Part shown: piece after piece, positions 1 through 7,996 of the stretch
Numbering within the stretch: the first letter of the stretch is position 1
How the letters are laid out: the number at the start of each line of letters is the position of its first letter
Assembly: GCA_003451585.1 (NCBI GenBank)
Contig: DMEU01000024.1
Coordinates: 1-33,860 of the forward strand
Source of the DNA: Candidatus Omnitrophota bacterium
GTDB lineage: Bacteria > Omnitrophota > Gorgyraeia > Velamenicoccales > Velamenicoccaceae
Length of the DNA stretch: 33,860 nucleotides
Direction of reading: 5' to 3'
Position numbers and translations under genes: made by a program
Notes under the pieces: model-generated
What the model saw: only the letters and a program-made list of their open reading frames with translations
Told to the model about the DNA's origin: nothing
The model's database searches: none

Positions 1-64
1 GCCGGAAGCGGCTTGGGAGGCTCAAAGGGGTATGGTAGGGTTGCTGTCGGGTGCTTGTTTTGTT

Positions 65-580
65 TTATCTGGATAGGTCTTCCGGCGGGTTGGCTGGGGT
101 ACAGATCTGTCTCAAATAAGCTATCAGGTTCTTTTTGCTCTTGTCGTTCTCGACGGCCTTAAAATCAGCGATCAGCCTTTTATAATTGAGCACCTTGTCT
201 ATCAAGTCATCTTCCGTAAACGCCACCAGCGCCTTGCCAAGGCTTGAGACTTTCCCGGCAAGCTCCATCTGATGATCGTCGAAATGTTCGCCGCAAGCCG
301 ACGACCTTGGGAAAAAAACCGGTATCTTGCCCATGCTCGAACACAAGAGCATAGAACCTATCCCCGCGTGCGCGACAATGATATCAGCCTCTTTCATCAT
401 GTTGATCTGCTCGTCAAGGTCATAGAACTTCCGGCAACGGAATAACGGATAAGACCCTTTCGAGCTTCCGGTCTGGGCATAGACCTCATCGGCTATCCTG
501 CCGTCTTCTTTAGCCCTATGCAAGGCTCCAAGTAACCTGTCAAATTGGAATCTTTCCGTACCTACAGTGATGAAGATCAC
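65..580 (-). CDS. Alg13/PssE-like glycosyltransferase subunit
   Basis: A 171-residue protein resembling the C-terminal (donor-binding) half of GT28/MurG-type enzymes, as in Alg13 or PssE. A glycine-rich HAGIGS motif lies at residues 71-76 and a PRSSACGEHFDDHQ segment at 91-104, where the family binds the UDP-sugar. It has no acceptor/membrane half of its own; the gene just upstream supplies the Alg14-like partner, so the two should form one cytosolic-face transferase that adds an early sugar to a lipid-linked repeat unit. The start is a GTG overlapping the partner's stop codon by 4 nt (GTGA), which implies translational coupling. It is the last gene of the polysaccharide operon visible here. 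The sugar transferred cannot be read from the sequence. Confidence 0.85.
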   Translation of the reverse strand: MIFITVGTERFQFDRLLGALHRAKEDGRIADEVYAQTGSSKGSYPLFRCRKFYDLDEQINMMKEADIIVAHAGIGSMLLCSSMGKIPVFFPRSSACGEHFDDHQMELAGKVSSLGKALVAFTEDDLIDKVLNYKRLIADFKAVENDKSKKNLIAYLRQICTPANPPEDLSR

Positions 581-1026
581 AGGACGCGCCCTCCAAATAC
601 GGCCTTTTTATACTTTTTGGCCAACTCAGGCCATTGAGCTATGAAGTGATCCACGACATAGTAAACGAGCCTGCCGGTCAAAGAAAGCGTGTTGACCCGC
701 GTCAATGTCTCGATATAAACTGTCTTTATCCCCAGGATCTTTCCGGCATATATGAACGGTACGCCTACGCCGGCGCCCGTAGATATGATGCAATCCGGCT
801 TTTCTTTCTTTAAAACACGGAAAGCAAGGAACAGATTACGGACAAGATTGACGATGTTCCTGTTGGTAGGATGATACGCGTCATAAGACTTCTCCTGCGG
901 CAGGAGAGGCAGGACATCTCTCCCCAAAAAAGTCACCCAAAAACGGTCGTGGTCCTGCCAAAACTCTTTCAAAGCGTAGAGCTGCAAAAAGTGCCCTCCG
1001 GATGAACAGACCAGACAGAGTTTCAT
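577..1026 (-). CDS. Alg14/PssD-like glycosyltransferase subunit
   Basis: A 149-residue Alg14/PssD/CpsF-type protein, the acceptor-side half of a split GT28 enzyme. The N-terminal glycine-rich motif SSGGH is at residues 8-12, STGAG at 82-86, an ETLTRVNTLSLTGR segment at 106-119, and a QWPEL motif near 131-135 of the kind that ends these proteins. A hydrophobic stretch around 60-72 and 85-98 could anchor it to the membrane. It overlaps the preceding GT4 gene by 4 nt (ATGA) and the following Alg13-like gene by 4 nt, so all three are translationally coupled. The expected role is to recruit the Alg13-like subunit to a polyprenyl-diphosphate-linked sugar. Confidence 0.86.
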   Translation of the reverse strand: MKLCLVCSSGGHFLQLYALKEFWQDHDRFWVTFLGRDVLPLLPQEKSYDAYHPTNRNIVNLVRNLFLAFRVLKKEKPDCIISTGAGVGVPFIYAGKILGIKTVYIETLTRVNTLSLTGRLVYYVVDHFIAQWPELAKKYKKAVFGGRVL

Positions 1027-2204
1027 AGCGTCCTTATTAATTCATATACGGGTCTTAAAACGCGCTCAGGAGTATAATCCCTGGCTATGCTTATACAATT
1101 CTCTTTTTTATAACCCTGCGGATCATTTAAGACTTTTTCCAATGCCGAAACAAGCGCCTCAATAGAGACATCCTTTACAGCCTCTCCCGAAAAACCATTC
1201 TTTACGACACGCCCCACCTCTCCGACATCCGTTGCCACGACAGGAAGGCCGCAATCCATGGCCTCTAACACACAACGGGGCATACCTTCAAAAAAACTCA
1301 CCAAAAGCAGGGCGTCGCTTGCCCTGTATAGGTCGATAAGCTCTTCTTGCGCGAGCGTGCCTAAAAAAAACACGGAACCCGTCAAACCAAAGCTGCCGGC
1401 ATAACGCTCCATATCGAGCCTCACATTTCCGTCGCCTGCGATGATAAGGCACGACCCTGTGTTTTTTTTGTGGTATTGCGAAAAAACATCGATAAGCCTT
1501 AAAGGCGCCTTTTGTCTCTGGAGACGGCCGGCGAACAAGACCCACTTCTTATCCGGATCGATATCCTCATGCCGCGCACACAACCTACGCCTTAATGAAA
1601 GCCTCGGTTCCTGAGATATTGTAAACCTATCATGGTCCACCCAGGTAGGAAGAAACGAGAACCTATCCGCCAAAGCCGGATAGCGCGCCCGATAAAACCG
1701 CTCCGTCCTCTCGGTCACAGAATAAATATGTGCCATATCCCCGAAAACATACTTCTCCAGCATAAAATAAAAAAAAGAGAGCCTGCTCCAAAGGACTTCA
1801 CTCTTTTTACCCAGGATCTGTTCTTCGACATCATTATGCACCATCAAAATCTTCGGGCCTTTCAGGCGTTTGAATAATAAAGCCGGCTCGAACCTGTGGA
1901 AGAACAACACCCTGCCCGACAGGTCGATATGTGACAAAGCCAAAGACAGCACGAATCTCAGTGACAACGGAACAAGTTTTCTCCGGTCAAGGTCCCGCTC
2001 GAACATAACAGGCAAAAAATCGAAATCCTTGGATCCGGCCTTTAATCTGTGCCACTTTTTAACAGGCATACCTTTGTCACCTGTCAAGCCGACCAGGCTG
2101 ATATCAAGATCCGGAGGCGAGAACTTGATAAATTCCAAGATATTGGCCTGTACTCCTCCGGCCTTCGGACAAACCGGGTCCATAGGATACACTATAGATA
2201 CCAT
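1023..2204 (-). CDS. GT4-family glycosyltransferase
   Basis: A GT-B fold glycosyltransferase with a C-terminal Glycos_transf_1 domain. The domain shows LFAGRLQRQK at the start of the donor-binding half and the GT4 E-x7-E motif in EGMPRCVLE (E306 and E314 from the start chosen), followed by GLPVVATDVGEV. I chose the internal ATG at 2204 (MVSIVYPMDP) because the frame open further upstream would overlap the wzy-like gene by 67 nt. From 2204 the N-terminus reads as a typical GT4 beta-strand with an AGGVQ acceptor-loop motif, and the gap to the upstream stop is 11 nt. The Shine-Dalgarno there is weak. Expected role: a cytosolic sugar addition to the lipid-linked repeat unit. Donor and linkage are unknown. 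Confidence 0.9.
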   Translation of the reverse strand: MVSIVYPMDPVCPKAGGVQANILEFIKFSPPDLDISLVGLTGDKGMPVKKWHRLKAGSKDFDFLPVMFERDLDRRKLVPLSLRFVLSLALSHIDLSGRVLFFHRFEPALLFKRLKGPKILMVHNDVEEQILGKKSEVLWSRLSFFYFMLEKYVFGDMAHIYSVTERTERFYRARYPALADRFSFLPTWVDHDRFTISQEPRLSLRRRLCARHEDIDPDKKWVLFAGRLQRQKAPLRLIDVFSQYHKKNTGSCLIIAGDGNVRLDMERYAGSFGLTGSVFFLGTLAQEELIDLYRASDALLLVSFFEGMPRCVLEAMDCGLPVVATDVGEVGRVVKNGFSGEAVKDVSIEALVSALEKVLNDPQGYKKENCISIARDYTPERVLRPVYELIRTL

Positions 2205-2215
2205 TCTATTCCGGC

Positions 2216-3655
2216 TCAAATCTGCACCTGTCCCTGCCTGTCTTTTTGACTCGAGATAAAAGAATATGTTATGCCTATGCACGCGAAGATAAAAAAGTAC
2301 TGCGGAGGCGTTGAAAATACTGGCTCTGCGATAGACTCTATCAAGGCTTCTATCAGAATAAAAAAAGATCCAAGGCTAAAAGCCTTCAATAACAGGTCAT
2401 CGCACTTCATATATGTCCTGATGCAGCGTGACAAGAAAGCGATAAGGATCCAGGCGTAGCAGATACAACCGAAAAACCCGAATTGGCCCATTATGTAAGG
2501 CCAGAATGTATCAGTGAGGAACCTGCCTCCAACAACGGGGTCCAGACCCCAGACCTCGTTTATCCCGTAATAAAAATAAAGAGGGCTCTGATAAAGGGCC
2601 GCTATCCATCCGCCGTAAGCCCCAAGGCCGGCGCCGAACGGAAAATAATCCTGGGCTATGCGCAGGCCTGTCGAATACAGGACGTTCCTTGCCACATCAT
2701 ATTGCGCCGGCGCCTGAAAATAAGTATAGACCTTGTCTTCAAATAAGAGTTTAGCCTTATCCCCGAACAATAAGGCGAACAGCAAAATAAATAACCCGAT
2801 AGAAAATATCAGGTTTATCTTTCGCGTCCTTGAGGTCAAAAACAAAACCATACAACCTACCGCTCCAAGCCCTGCAACAGACTTAAACCTCATCGACATA
2901 ACAACACCCAGGCCGAACAATATCGCAAAAAAGAGATATTTCTTTTTATCAAAAACAGCAAAAAAAGCTATGGCGAAAGAGGCAAAAAAAGCCATGAACC
3001 AACCGAAACCTCCCGGGTGGACAAAGATAGACTGCGCGCTTGGTATACCAAAACGGTAATTGACCACAGGGACATTGCCGATAAGGTCCCTGAAACGCTC
3101 CGGGGCGGCCATATCCACTAATCCAAGCCCAAAAATGAAAATAGCTGTGATAAAAAAAACTTTGCAGATAAGCCGTATATCACGATGCCGGAGGTCTAAA
3201 ATATCAAATATATAAAAAACAAAAAAACCCTTCAAGAGAAGGAACAGGTCGAATAAAGCCACATCATAACCTACAAGCCTGTTTTTTATCGTGCCTATCA
3301 GCGCGATAATGACTAAGGCACATAGCGGTAATTCAATACCGGCCGCCCTGATCTTTTTCATAAAGATCTTATCCGTCAAGATCGTGACAAAAGCCACCAG
3401 CAAGAGCCCTTCCTCCACCCTCCTGAAGAACAGATCAAGGAAGGGAATACTGCCTTCCACCCGGAAGACCAAAAGTTTCTGAAAAGGCAGATACAGGGCT
3501 AAAGACAAGATCGTAGCCTTAGAAAATAAGTGCGATGCGAAAAAGACCAAAAATACGAAGACCACTGCTCCGGAAAACGAAGACGGCAGAAAAACGATCG
3601 AGGCCGCCGATAATATAGCAACTGCCGACAAGCCTATCCACCTCGTGGTATTCAT
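2216..3655 (-). CDS. O-antigen/exopolysaccharide polymerase, Wzy-like
   Basis: A 479-residue polytopic inner-membrane protein with about ten to twelve hydrophobic segments. A long extracytoplasmic loop in the last third (YQSPLYFYYGINEVWGLDP and surroundings, roughly residues 345-385) is the usual topology of Wzy polymerases and O-antigen ligases. Sequence identity within this superfamily is poor, so assignment rests on topology, length and context. It sits between a CDP-glycerol-type transferase and a GT4 gene, in a locus that also has a Wzx-type flippase. The expected role is periplasmic polymerisation of undecaprenyl-linked repeat units. It could instead be a ligase. The ATG is preceded by only a weak ribosome site. 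Confidence 0.8.
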   Translation of the reverse strand: MNTTRWIGLSAVAILSAASIVFLPSSFSGAVVFVFLVFFASHLFSKATILSLALYLPFQKLLVFRVEGSIPFLDLFFRRVEEGLLLVAFVTILTDKIFMKKIRAAGIELPLCALVIIALIGTIKNRLVGYDVALFDLFLLLKGFFVFYIFDILDLRHRDIRLICKVFFITAIFIFGLGLVDMAAPERFRDLIGNVPVVNYRFGIPSAQSIFVHPGGFGWFMAFFASFAIAFFAVFDKKKYLFFAILFGLGVVMSMRFKSVAGLGAVGCMVLFLTSRTRKINLIFSIGLFILLFALLFGDKAKLLFEDKVYTYFQAPAQYDVARNVLYSTGLRIAQDYFPFGAGLGAYGGWIAALYQSPLYFYYGINEVWGLDPVVGGRFLTDTFWPYIMGQFGFFGCICYAWILIAFLSRCIRTYMKCDDLLLKAFSLGSFFILIEALIESIAEPVFSTPPQYFFIFACIGITYSFISSQKDRQGQVQI

Positions 3656-3665
3656 ATTAATACGC

Positions 3666-4916
3666 CTATTTTACCGTTAATCTCTCTAAGAAAGTTACCA
3701 TAGCATCTATCGTCCTGCCCGGGTTATACACCATCTTATCCAGAGGATAGCTCTTCACGCGGCCCCTGCCCTCTAAACACTCTTTAAGCCTCTCTTCCAA
3801 TTCTTCATAGGTGCTTACTTCCAGACCATCCATCACCCATTTTATCGGCCTCTCTTTACCGTAGATCTTAAAAAAATTAGGCGCCGGCAAAAATAAGGTA
3901 GGCCTTCCTAATAGCATGAATTCCATGCCAACGCTACTGGCATCAGTAATGCAGATATCTGAGGCCAAGAGATAATTATCGATATCATCCTCTCTGGCGA
4001 TATACACCCTTTTATACCTCCGCGCTATCTGTTCTAATCTCGCGTTCCAGTCGATATTTGCCGTCTCCCATCCGGTTATACCGCCCAACAAAAGCGGATG
4101 CAGCCTTATAAGGATATTGACATCCAGTTTTAGGGCCGCGTCAACCACCTTATCTATCCATTCGCGAGTGGCGGAAAACTCCCCCCACGTCGGCGCAAAT
4201 AGTATTGTAAACCTGTCATCAAGGCCCATCACGGCAAGCAAGGCCCGCTTATCGCAATCCTTGACCTTTGCCAATAACCTGTCCCCTCTTAAAAAACCTA
4301 TCTCGACCATCTCAGGCAACCTGCCGCCATATGCATCATGGGCCTCAAGCATCGCCCTCTTCTGCAAAGGCCCGGTCAAAAAAAGATAATCGTACTTTGA
4401 GATATAACGTATGAGGCTGAAGTCTTTACTAAAACCCAGATTAGCCAAGCCGTGCGCGTATAGTATCTTTGCCGTCTTTTTGCAAAAATCCGCATAAGGC
4501 GTAGGCTGTGATTCTATATAAACACTGGGGCCTACCTTGGAGAGCCAGGCGTATGAAAAAAGGTTCTTGCCGTAGGTCAACCCATATTTGGCCTCCAAGT
4601 CAGAGAAAGTCTTGGCCTTCCTGGCACTGCGCGAGAACTTAACCGAAGTCACTAAAAGAGGCGTAAAAGACGGGTGGCTTTTAAGAGCGGAGAATATCTC
4701 TTTTATATGTTCAAATATGTGCTCGAATATGGCTGAGCCGCAACTAAGGGCTATAACATTCTTTTTTGGGAAACCGCCTGATCCTGCCGCGATATAGCGC
4801 TTGATCGCGGTATATTCGCTCAAAGAGAAAAGACGCACAAAAACAGCCCAGATATAGCGCACGTATTTAGAATAATATATCTTTTCCCAGATCTTAAACC
4901 TAAGCCAACTGGCCAT
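3666..4916 (-). CDS. CDP-glycerol glycerophosphotransferase-like protein
   Basis: A 416-residue protein with the C-terminal fold of the Glyphos_transf family (TagB/TagF of teichoic-acid synthesis). ILFAPTWGEF and then RLHPLL mark the middle of the domain, and TDASSVGMEFMLLGRPTLF (from residue 324) matches the family's TDYSS...F...L.RP motif. These enzymes transfer a polyol phosphate from a CDP-polyol to a lipid-linked acceptor. The gene lies two steps downstream of an IspD/TarI-like cytidylyltransferase that could make the CDP-activated donor, so the pair suggests phosphodiester or polyol-phosphate decoration of the polysaccharide. A strong GGAGG lies 6 nt before the ATG, and the upstream stop is 2 nt away. 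Some family members act as ordinary glycosyltransferases. Confidence 0.78.
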   Translation of the reverse strand: MASWLRFKIWEKIYYSKYVRYIWAVFVRLFSLSEYTAIKRYIAAGSGGFPKKNVIALSCGSAIFEHIFEHIKEIFSALKSHPSFTPLLVTSVKFSRSARKAKTFSDLEAKYGLTYGKNLFSYAWLSKVGPSVYIESQPTPYADFCKKTAKILYAHGLANLGFSKDFSLIRYISKYDYLFLTGPLQKRAMLEAHDAYGGRLPEMVEIGFLRGDRLLAKVKDCDKRALLAVMGLDDRFTILFAPTWGEFSATREWIDKVVDAALKLDVNILIRLHPLLLGGITGWETANIDWNARLEQIARRYKRVYIAREDDIDNYLLASDICITDASSVGMEFMLLGRPTLFLPAPNFFKIYGKERPIKWVMDGLEVSTYEELEERLKECLEGRGRVKSYPLDKMVYNPGRTIDAMVTFLERLTVK

Positions 4917-4918
4917 GC

Positions 4919-5953
4919 CTAACCTCCAAGTAAAAATTGAACTACGAACGGCTTATTCTTCCATTTAACCTTTACGGCCTTGAGTTCATACGCTATCAAT
5001 ACCAAAACAAAAGAAAGAATAACATAGATGGCCCAAAATGCCTCTATACCCTGCCCGTGCCAGGTTGGGCTGATACAATACCTTATCAAAAGCAGGTGGA
5101 ATATATACATGAACAAGGCTGATTCCCCCAGTGCCTGCAGTGGTTTAAATGCTAAAAGGCTGGCCTTAAGATCAACGGCTGAAAACAGGACAATGATCAA
5201 CCCGATAGCAGCCACACTATAGCCTGTATCCGCTGGATAAAAAAGTTCGCTATACCCCTTGCGCACCATGTGCGCCGCAGGAAAAAACCGCCAGATAATT
5301 ACTCCCAGGGCCAGAACGGCCAAACCAAAAAATAAAATTCCAGCCTTACCGAAAGAGTTGCCGGACCTGCCTCTTAAGTCAGCCGCGATGACACCTAATA
5401 AGGAAAATCCTATCCATGGGAATACCGGGAACCATCCATCGATCACCCAGTGTTTGGCGACAGCCGCCGCGTTTTCTACGATATTAGCCGGCCCCTCCAT
5501 AAAACGTATCTCCAAAGGATAGGCTGTATAGCCGAGAGTATTCCGTAGTAGAGGCGCGGCCAGAAACACAAGCACTACGGCTGCCCACGCAGACAGGCCT
5601 TTAAACCGCATAAAAAGGTATGCAAAAGGCAGCGACAATCCTATGAGATACAGCACATCGACCGACATGAACGGATAGATACGCCAGATAAAAACATCTA
5701 CGAATACTCCGCAAAGGATGACCATAACTCCCCTGGCAAAATAATATTTTAATCCGTGGGCCCTCTTGGCAGCCACAATAGCTATCATCATGCCTGATAT
5801 AAAAATGAACAGCGGGGCGGCGAATGAACCATAAAGACGGAACCAGAAAGGATGAGGCGGAGCCAACACAGAAGCCGCCATATTAGCGGCCACCATAGTA
5901 AAAATAGCCAGGCCCCTTAAGACATCTATCACATGGTCCCTGTCTACAACCAT
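4919..5953 (-). CDS. Membrane acyltransferase, HGSNAT/DUF1624-like
   Basis: A 344-residue protein with about ten predicted membrane helices. Its start, RDHVIDVLRGLAIFTMVAANM, is the hallmark of the heparan-alpha-glucosaminide N-acetyltransferase catalytic family (HGSNAT_cat/DUF1624), which is related to acyltransferase-3. Members move acetyl groups across the membrane onto sugars. In this locus the likely job is O- or N-acetylation of the surface polysaccharide on the periplasmic side. The ATG follows an AGAGGAG ribosome site, and the gene is separated from its neighbours by 2 nt downstream and 22 nt upstream, so it is an ordinary operon member. The acceptor sugar is not deducible. Confidence 0.75.
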   Translation of the reverse strand: MVVDRDHVIDVLRGLAIFTMVAANMAASVLAPPHPFWFRLYGSFAAPLFIFISGMMIAIVAAKRAHGLKYYFARGVMVILCGVFVDVFIWRIYPFMSVDVLYLIGLSLPFAYLFMRFKGLSAWAAVVLVFLAAPLLRNTLGYTAYPLEIRFMEGPANIVENAAAVAKHWVIDGWFPVFPWIGFSLLGVIAADLRGRSGNSFGKAGILFFGLAVLALGVIIWRFFPAAHMVRKGYSELFYPADTGYSVAAIGLIIVLFSAVDLKASLLAFKPLQALGESALFMYIFHLLLIRYCISPTWHGQGIEAFWAIYVILSFVLVLIAYELKAVKVKWKNKPFVVQFLLGG

Positions 5954-5975
5954 AAATACTCCTCTTTAACCCCCA

Positions 5976-6695
5976 TTAATATGGAGGCGCGTGAAAATCT
6001 TTCAGCTCCAATATAGTCTTTGCCAATTTTATATCGATATCAGTCGTTATCTTAAAATTGTACGGGTGCGACTCGACAAGACAGACATCCTGGCCGTACT
6101 CCTTAGCCAGAAAAATATCGTTGGTGAACGGCCCCTTTTTATCCTTCCGCGCCCTTTCATGTAGAGATAACAAAAGCGAGTGATCAAAGACCTGCGGATC
6201 GCGCACGTGCCCCAATATCGAGCGGTCTATCAATCTGTCTATTTTATCACCGGAAAACATAAAAGACGTATATTCTTCCTGGGTAAAAGCCGTGACCGCG
6301 CGATGGACAACCGCCTTACTGATACAAGACGCTATCAATTCAGGCGCCGTAAAAATAGTGACCCCGTTCTGTATGGCAACAAGGTCGCATGGCCCGCAAG
6401 CTGTAAGTCCGCGATAAATAGAATCCTGGCGATACTCTCCCCCTGTCACGACCTTTTTGACCTTGGTATAACCGCCCCCTTTAAGCAGCTTCTCGAAGAT
6501 CTCATCATATTTATCGTGTATGATCAGGACGATGGAATCAACCATGTCCATCTTCTGATAGATATCCAGGCAATAACTGACCACCGGCCTGCCATGCAAC
6601 TCCACCAGCTGCTTCGGGACAGGATAGGCGGAAAAACGTTTCCCTTCGCCCGCCGCCAATATCAGTGCTGTTACTTTAGGCTTTAACATGCTCAT
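5976..6695 (-). CDS. IspD/TarI-family cytidylyltransferase, divergent active site
   Basis: A 239-residue nucleotidyltransferase of the IspD/TarI type. AAGEGKR (14-20) and PKQL (27-30) form the CTP-binding loop, GGEYRQDS is at 85-92, DPQVF at 166-170 and KITTDID at 215-221, all in the family order. The strongly conserved HDAARP segment, expected where IQNGVTIF (108-115) stands, is missing, so the metal-binding Asp and the Arg of that loop are absent. The gene sits in a polysaccharide operon near a CDP-glycerol-type transferase. I therefore favour synthesis of a CDP-activated polyol or other alcohol phosphate over the isoprenoid step. An inactive or regulatory paralogue is also possible. Confidence 0.72.
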   Translation of the reverse strand: MSMLKPKVTALILAAGEGKRFSAYPVPKQLVELHGRPVVSYCLDIYQKMDMVDSIVLIIHDKYDEIFEKLLKGGGYTKVKKVVTGGEYRQDSIYRGLTACGPCDLVAIQNGVTIFTAPELIASCISKAVVHRAVTAFTQEEYTSFMFSGDKIDRLIDRSILGHVRDPQVFDHSLLLSLHERARKDKKGPFTNDIFLAKEYGQDVCLVESHPYNFKITTDIDIKLAKTILELKDFHAPPY

Positions 6696-6712
6696 AAAAA
6701 CACCCTTTCTTC

Positions 6713-7996
6713 TTATATCTTTATAGAGTGCCCATGCAAAAGATAAAACACCTTCTTTAACGGTTTTTTAAACGCCTGCACTATACCCAGGCGCCTGAAA
6801 AAATTCAAAAAACGTATCCACCAGATGTTATCAAGCATCTGGCGAATAATGGAAACGACCTCCTGATTTCCGGACGCTTGAGCCTCACGCAGGAAGTTGA
6901 GATAATCCAGAGGCTCACCCGGGTCCCCTGAAACCAGATGCCAGCGGCACCTCCAGATAAGATTAGGCATACGCTTGGCAATAAGCGCTTCATCAAAGCC
7001 TGCCACAGCCGGAGGTATATTATACAACTTGTAATACAAATAACTACACAGGCACTTGGGGCACTCAAGGCACCACCTTTGACGCTGGTTTGGGATACAG
7101 GAATAGTGATAAGGCAGGTATTGCGGATATTTTAAAAAAAGTTCCCGCGCCACATCCATCTTATAGATATCGTTCAAATAAGAGTCGTAAGAAAAACACG
7201 GATGCAGGCCTTTAAGCCTGCCCGTAGCCTCCGCGGAAGACGCGTAAAAGAACTTCCCCGCATTATTGTCCTTCTCATTGCCGGCCACGACCCTAGACAG
7301 GCGCCACTGCGCCGCAACAGGAAAAAGAAAAGTAAATGGGAACACCGAGAATAACGCCGTTGTAACGATATTATGCGTTCCATCAAGCAAAAGGCCCTTC
7401 CAGAGCTCATCATGGCTCTTGAACACTTCCCTGAAAGAAGTCCGCACCTTCACGGAGGCCAGGCCCATGTCTTTTGCCGCCTTATCCTGTAATTCGAATT
7501 TATGCGGATTTATCTCTTCATTACTGCCTTCCCAATTAGGGCCGCATAAACCCACCAATACCGGGTTTAACCCATCTTGCCGCAGACGGGCAAGGCACAA
7601 CAAAGACTCTGTGCCGCCCCCGAAAAGAAGTGCCGTCTCCTTACCCTCCCAAAAATGCTGTTCCGCGCGCTCTGTACCGTTCACGAATTCAAATGCAAAG
7701 GCACGCCTATATACAACTGCGGCCATGCCGCGGATAAACTCAAGCCACAGGCCAAGGACAGCCTCATCCAGGCGCACTGGCAGATGAGCGCGCACCTTGC
7801 CGAACGCGGCAAAAGCAAGACAAGCGGCAAGATACGGCGCCAGGACTTCATAAGAGGAATCTTCCAGGGATACCGATTCAGGATACTCTATCCAAAAACT
7901 CTCACCCCCCAATAGCGGAAACCCAGCCCAGGAATATATTATCCTATTGGCCTCTATCCTGGGCCTGCGCAGATATATATCATAAAGAGCCGACAT
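6713..7996 (-). CDS. PP-loop ATPase-fold protein, MurL-like
   Basis: About 427 residues. FGGGTES (around 125-131) resembles the SGGxDS pyrophosphate loop of N-type ATP pyrophosphatases. GNEKDN follows near 239-244, and a WCLECPKC motif near 308-315 resembles the Cys motif of MurL, the UDP-MurNAc-L-Ala-L-Glu epimerase. MurL adenylates the glutamate carboxyl through such a loop. Here the gene lies inside a polysaccharide operon, so an amide- or amino-sugar modification is an alternative. The ATG at 7996 has GGAGG 5 nt ahead; an in-frame ATG at 8017 with AGGTG is a second possibility. It overlaps the flippase gene by 17 nt. MurL identity is a motif-level inference. Confidence 0.6.
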   Translation of the reverse strand: MSALYDIYLRRPRIEANRIIYSWAGFPLLGGESFWIEYPESVSLEDSSYEVLAPYLAACLAFAAFGKVRAHLPVRLDEAVLGLWLEFIRGMAAVVYRRAFAFEFVNGTERAEQHFWEGKETALLFGGGTESLLCLARLRQDGLNPVLVGLCGPNWEGSNEEINPHKFELQDKAAKDMGLASVKVRTSFREVFKSHDELWKGLLLDGTHNIVTTALFSVFPFTFLFPVAAQWRLSRVVAGNEKDNNAGKFFYASSAEATGRLKGLHPCFSYDSYLNDIYKMDVARELFLKYPQYLPYHYSCIPNQRQRWCLECPKCLCSYLYYKLYNIPPAVAGFDEALIAKRMPNLIWRCRWHLVSGDPGEPLDYLNFLREAQASGNQEVVSIIRQMLDNIWWIRFLNFFRRLGIVQAFKKPLKKVFYLLHGHSIKI

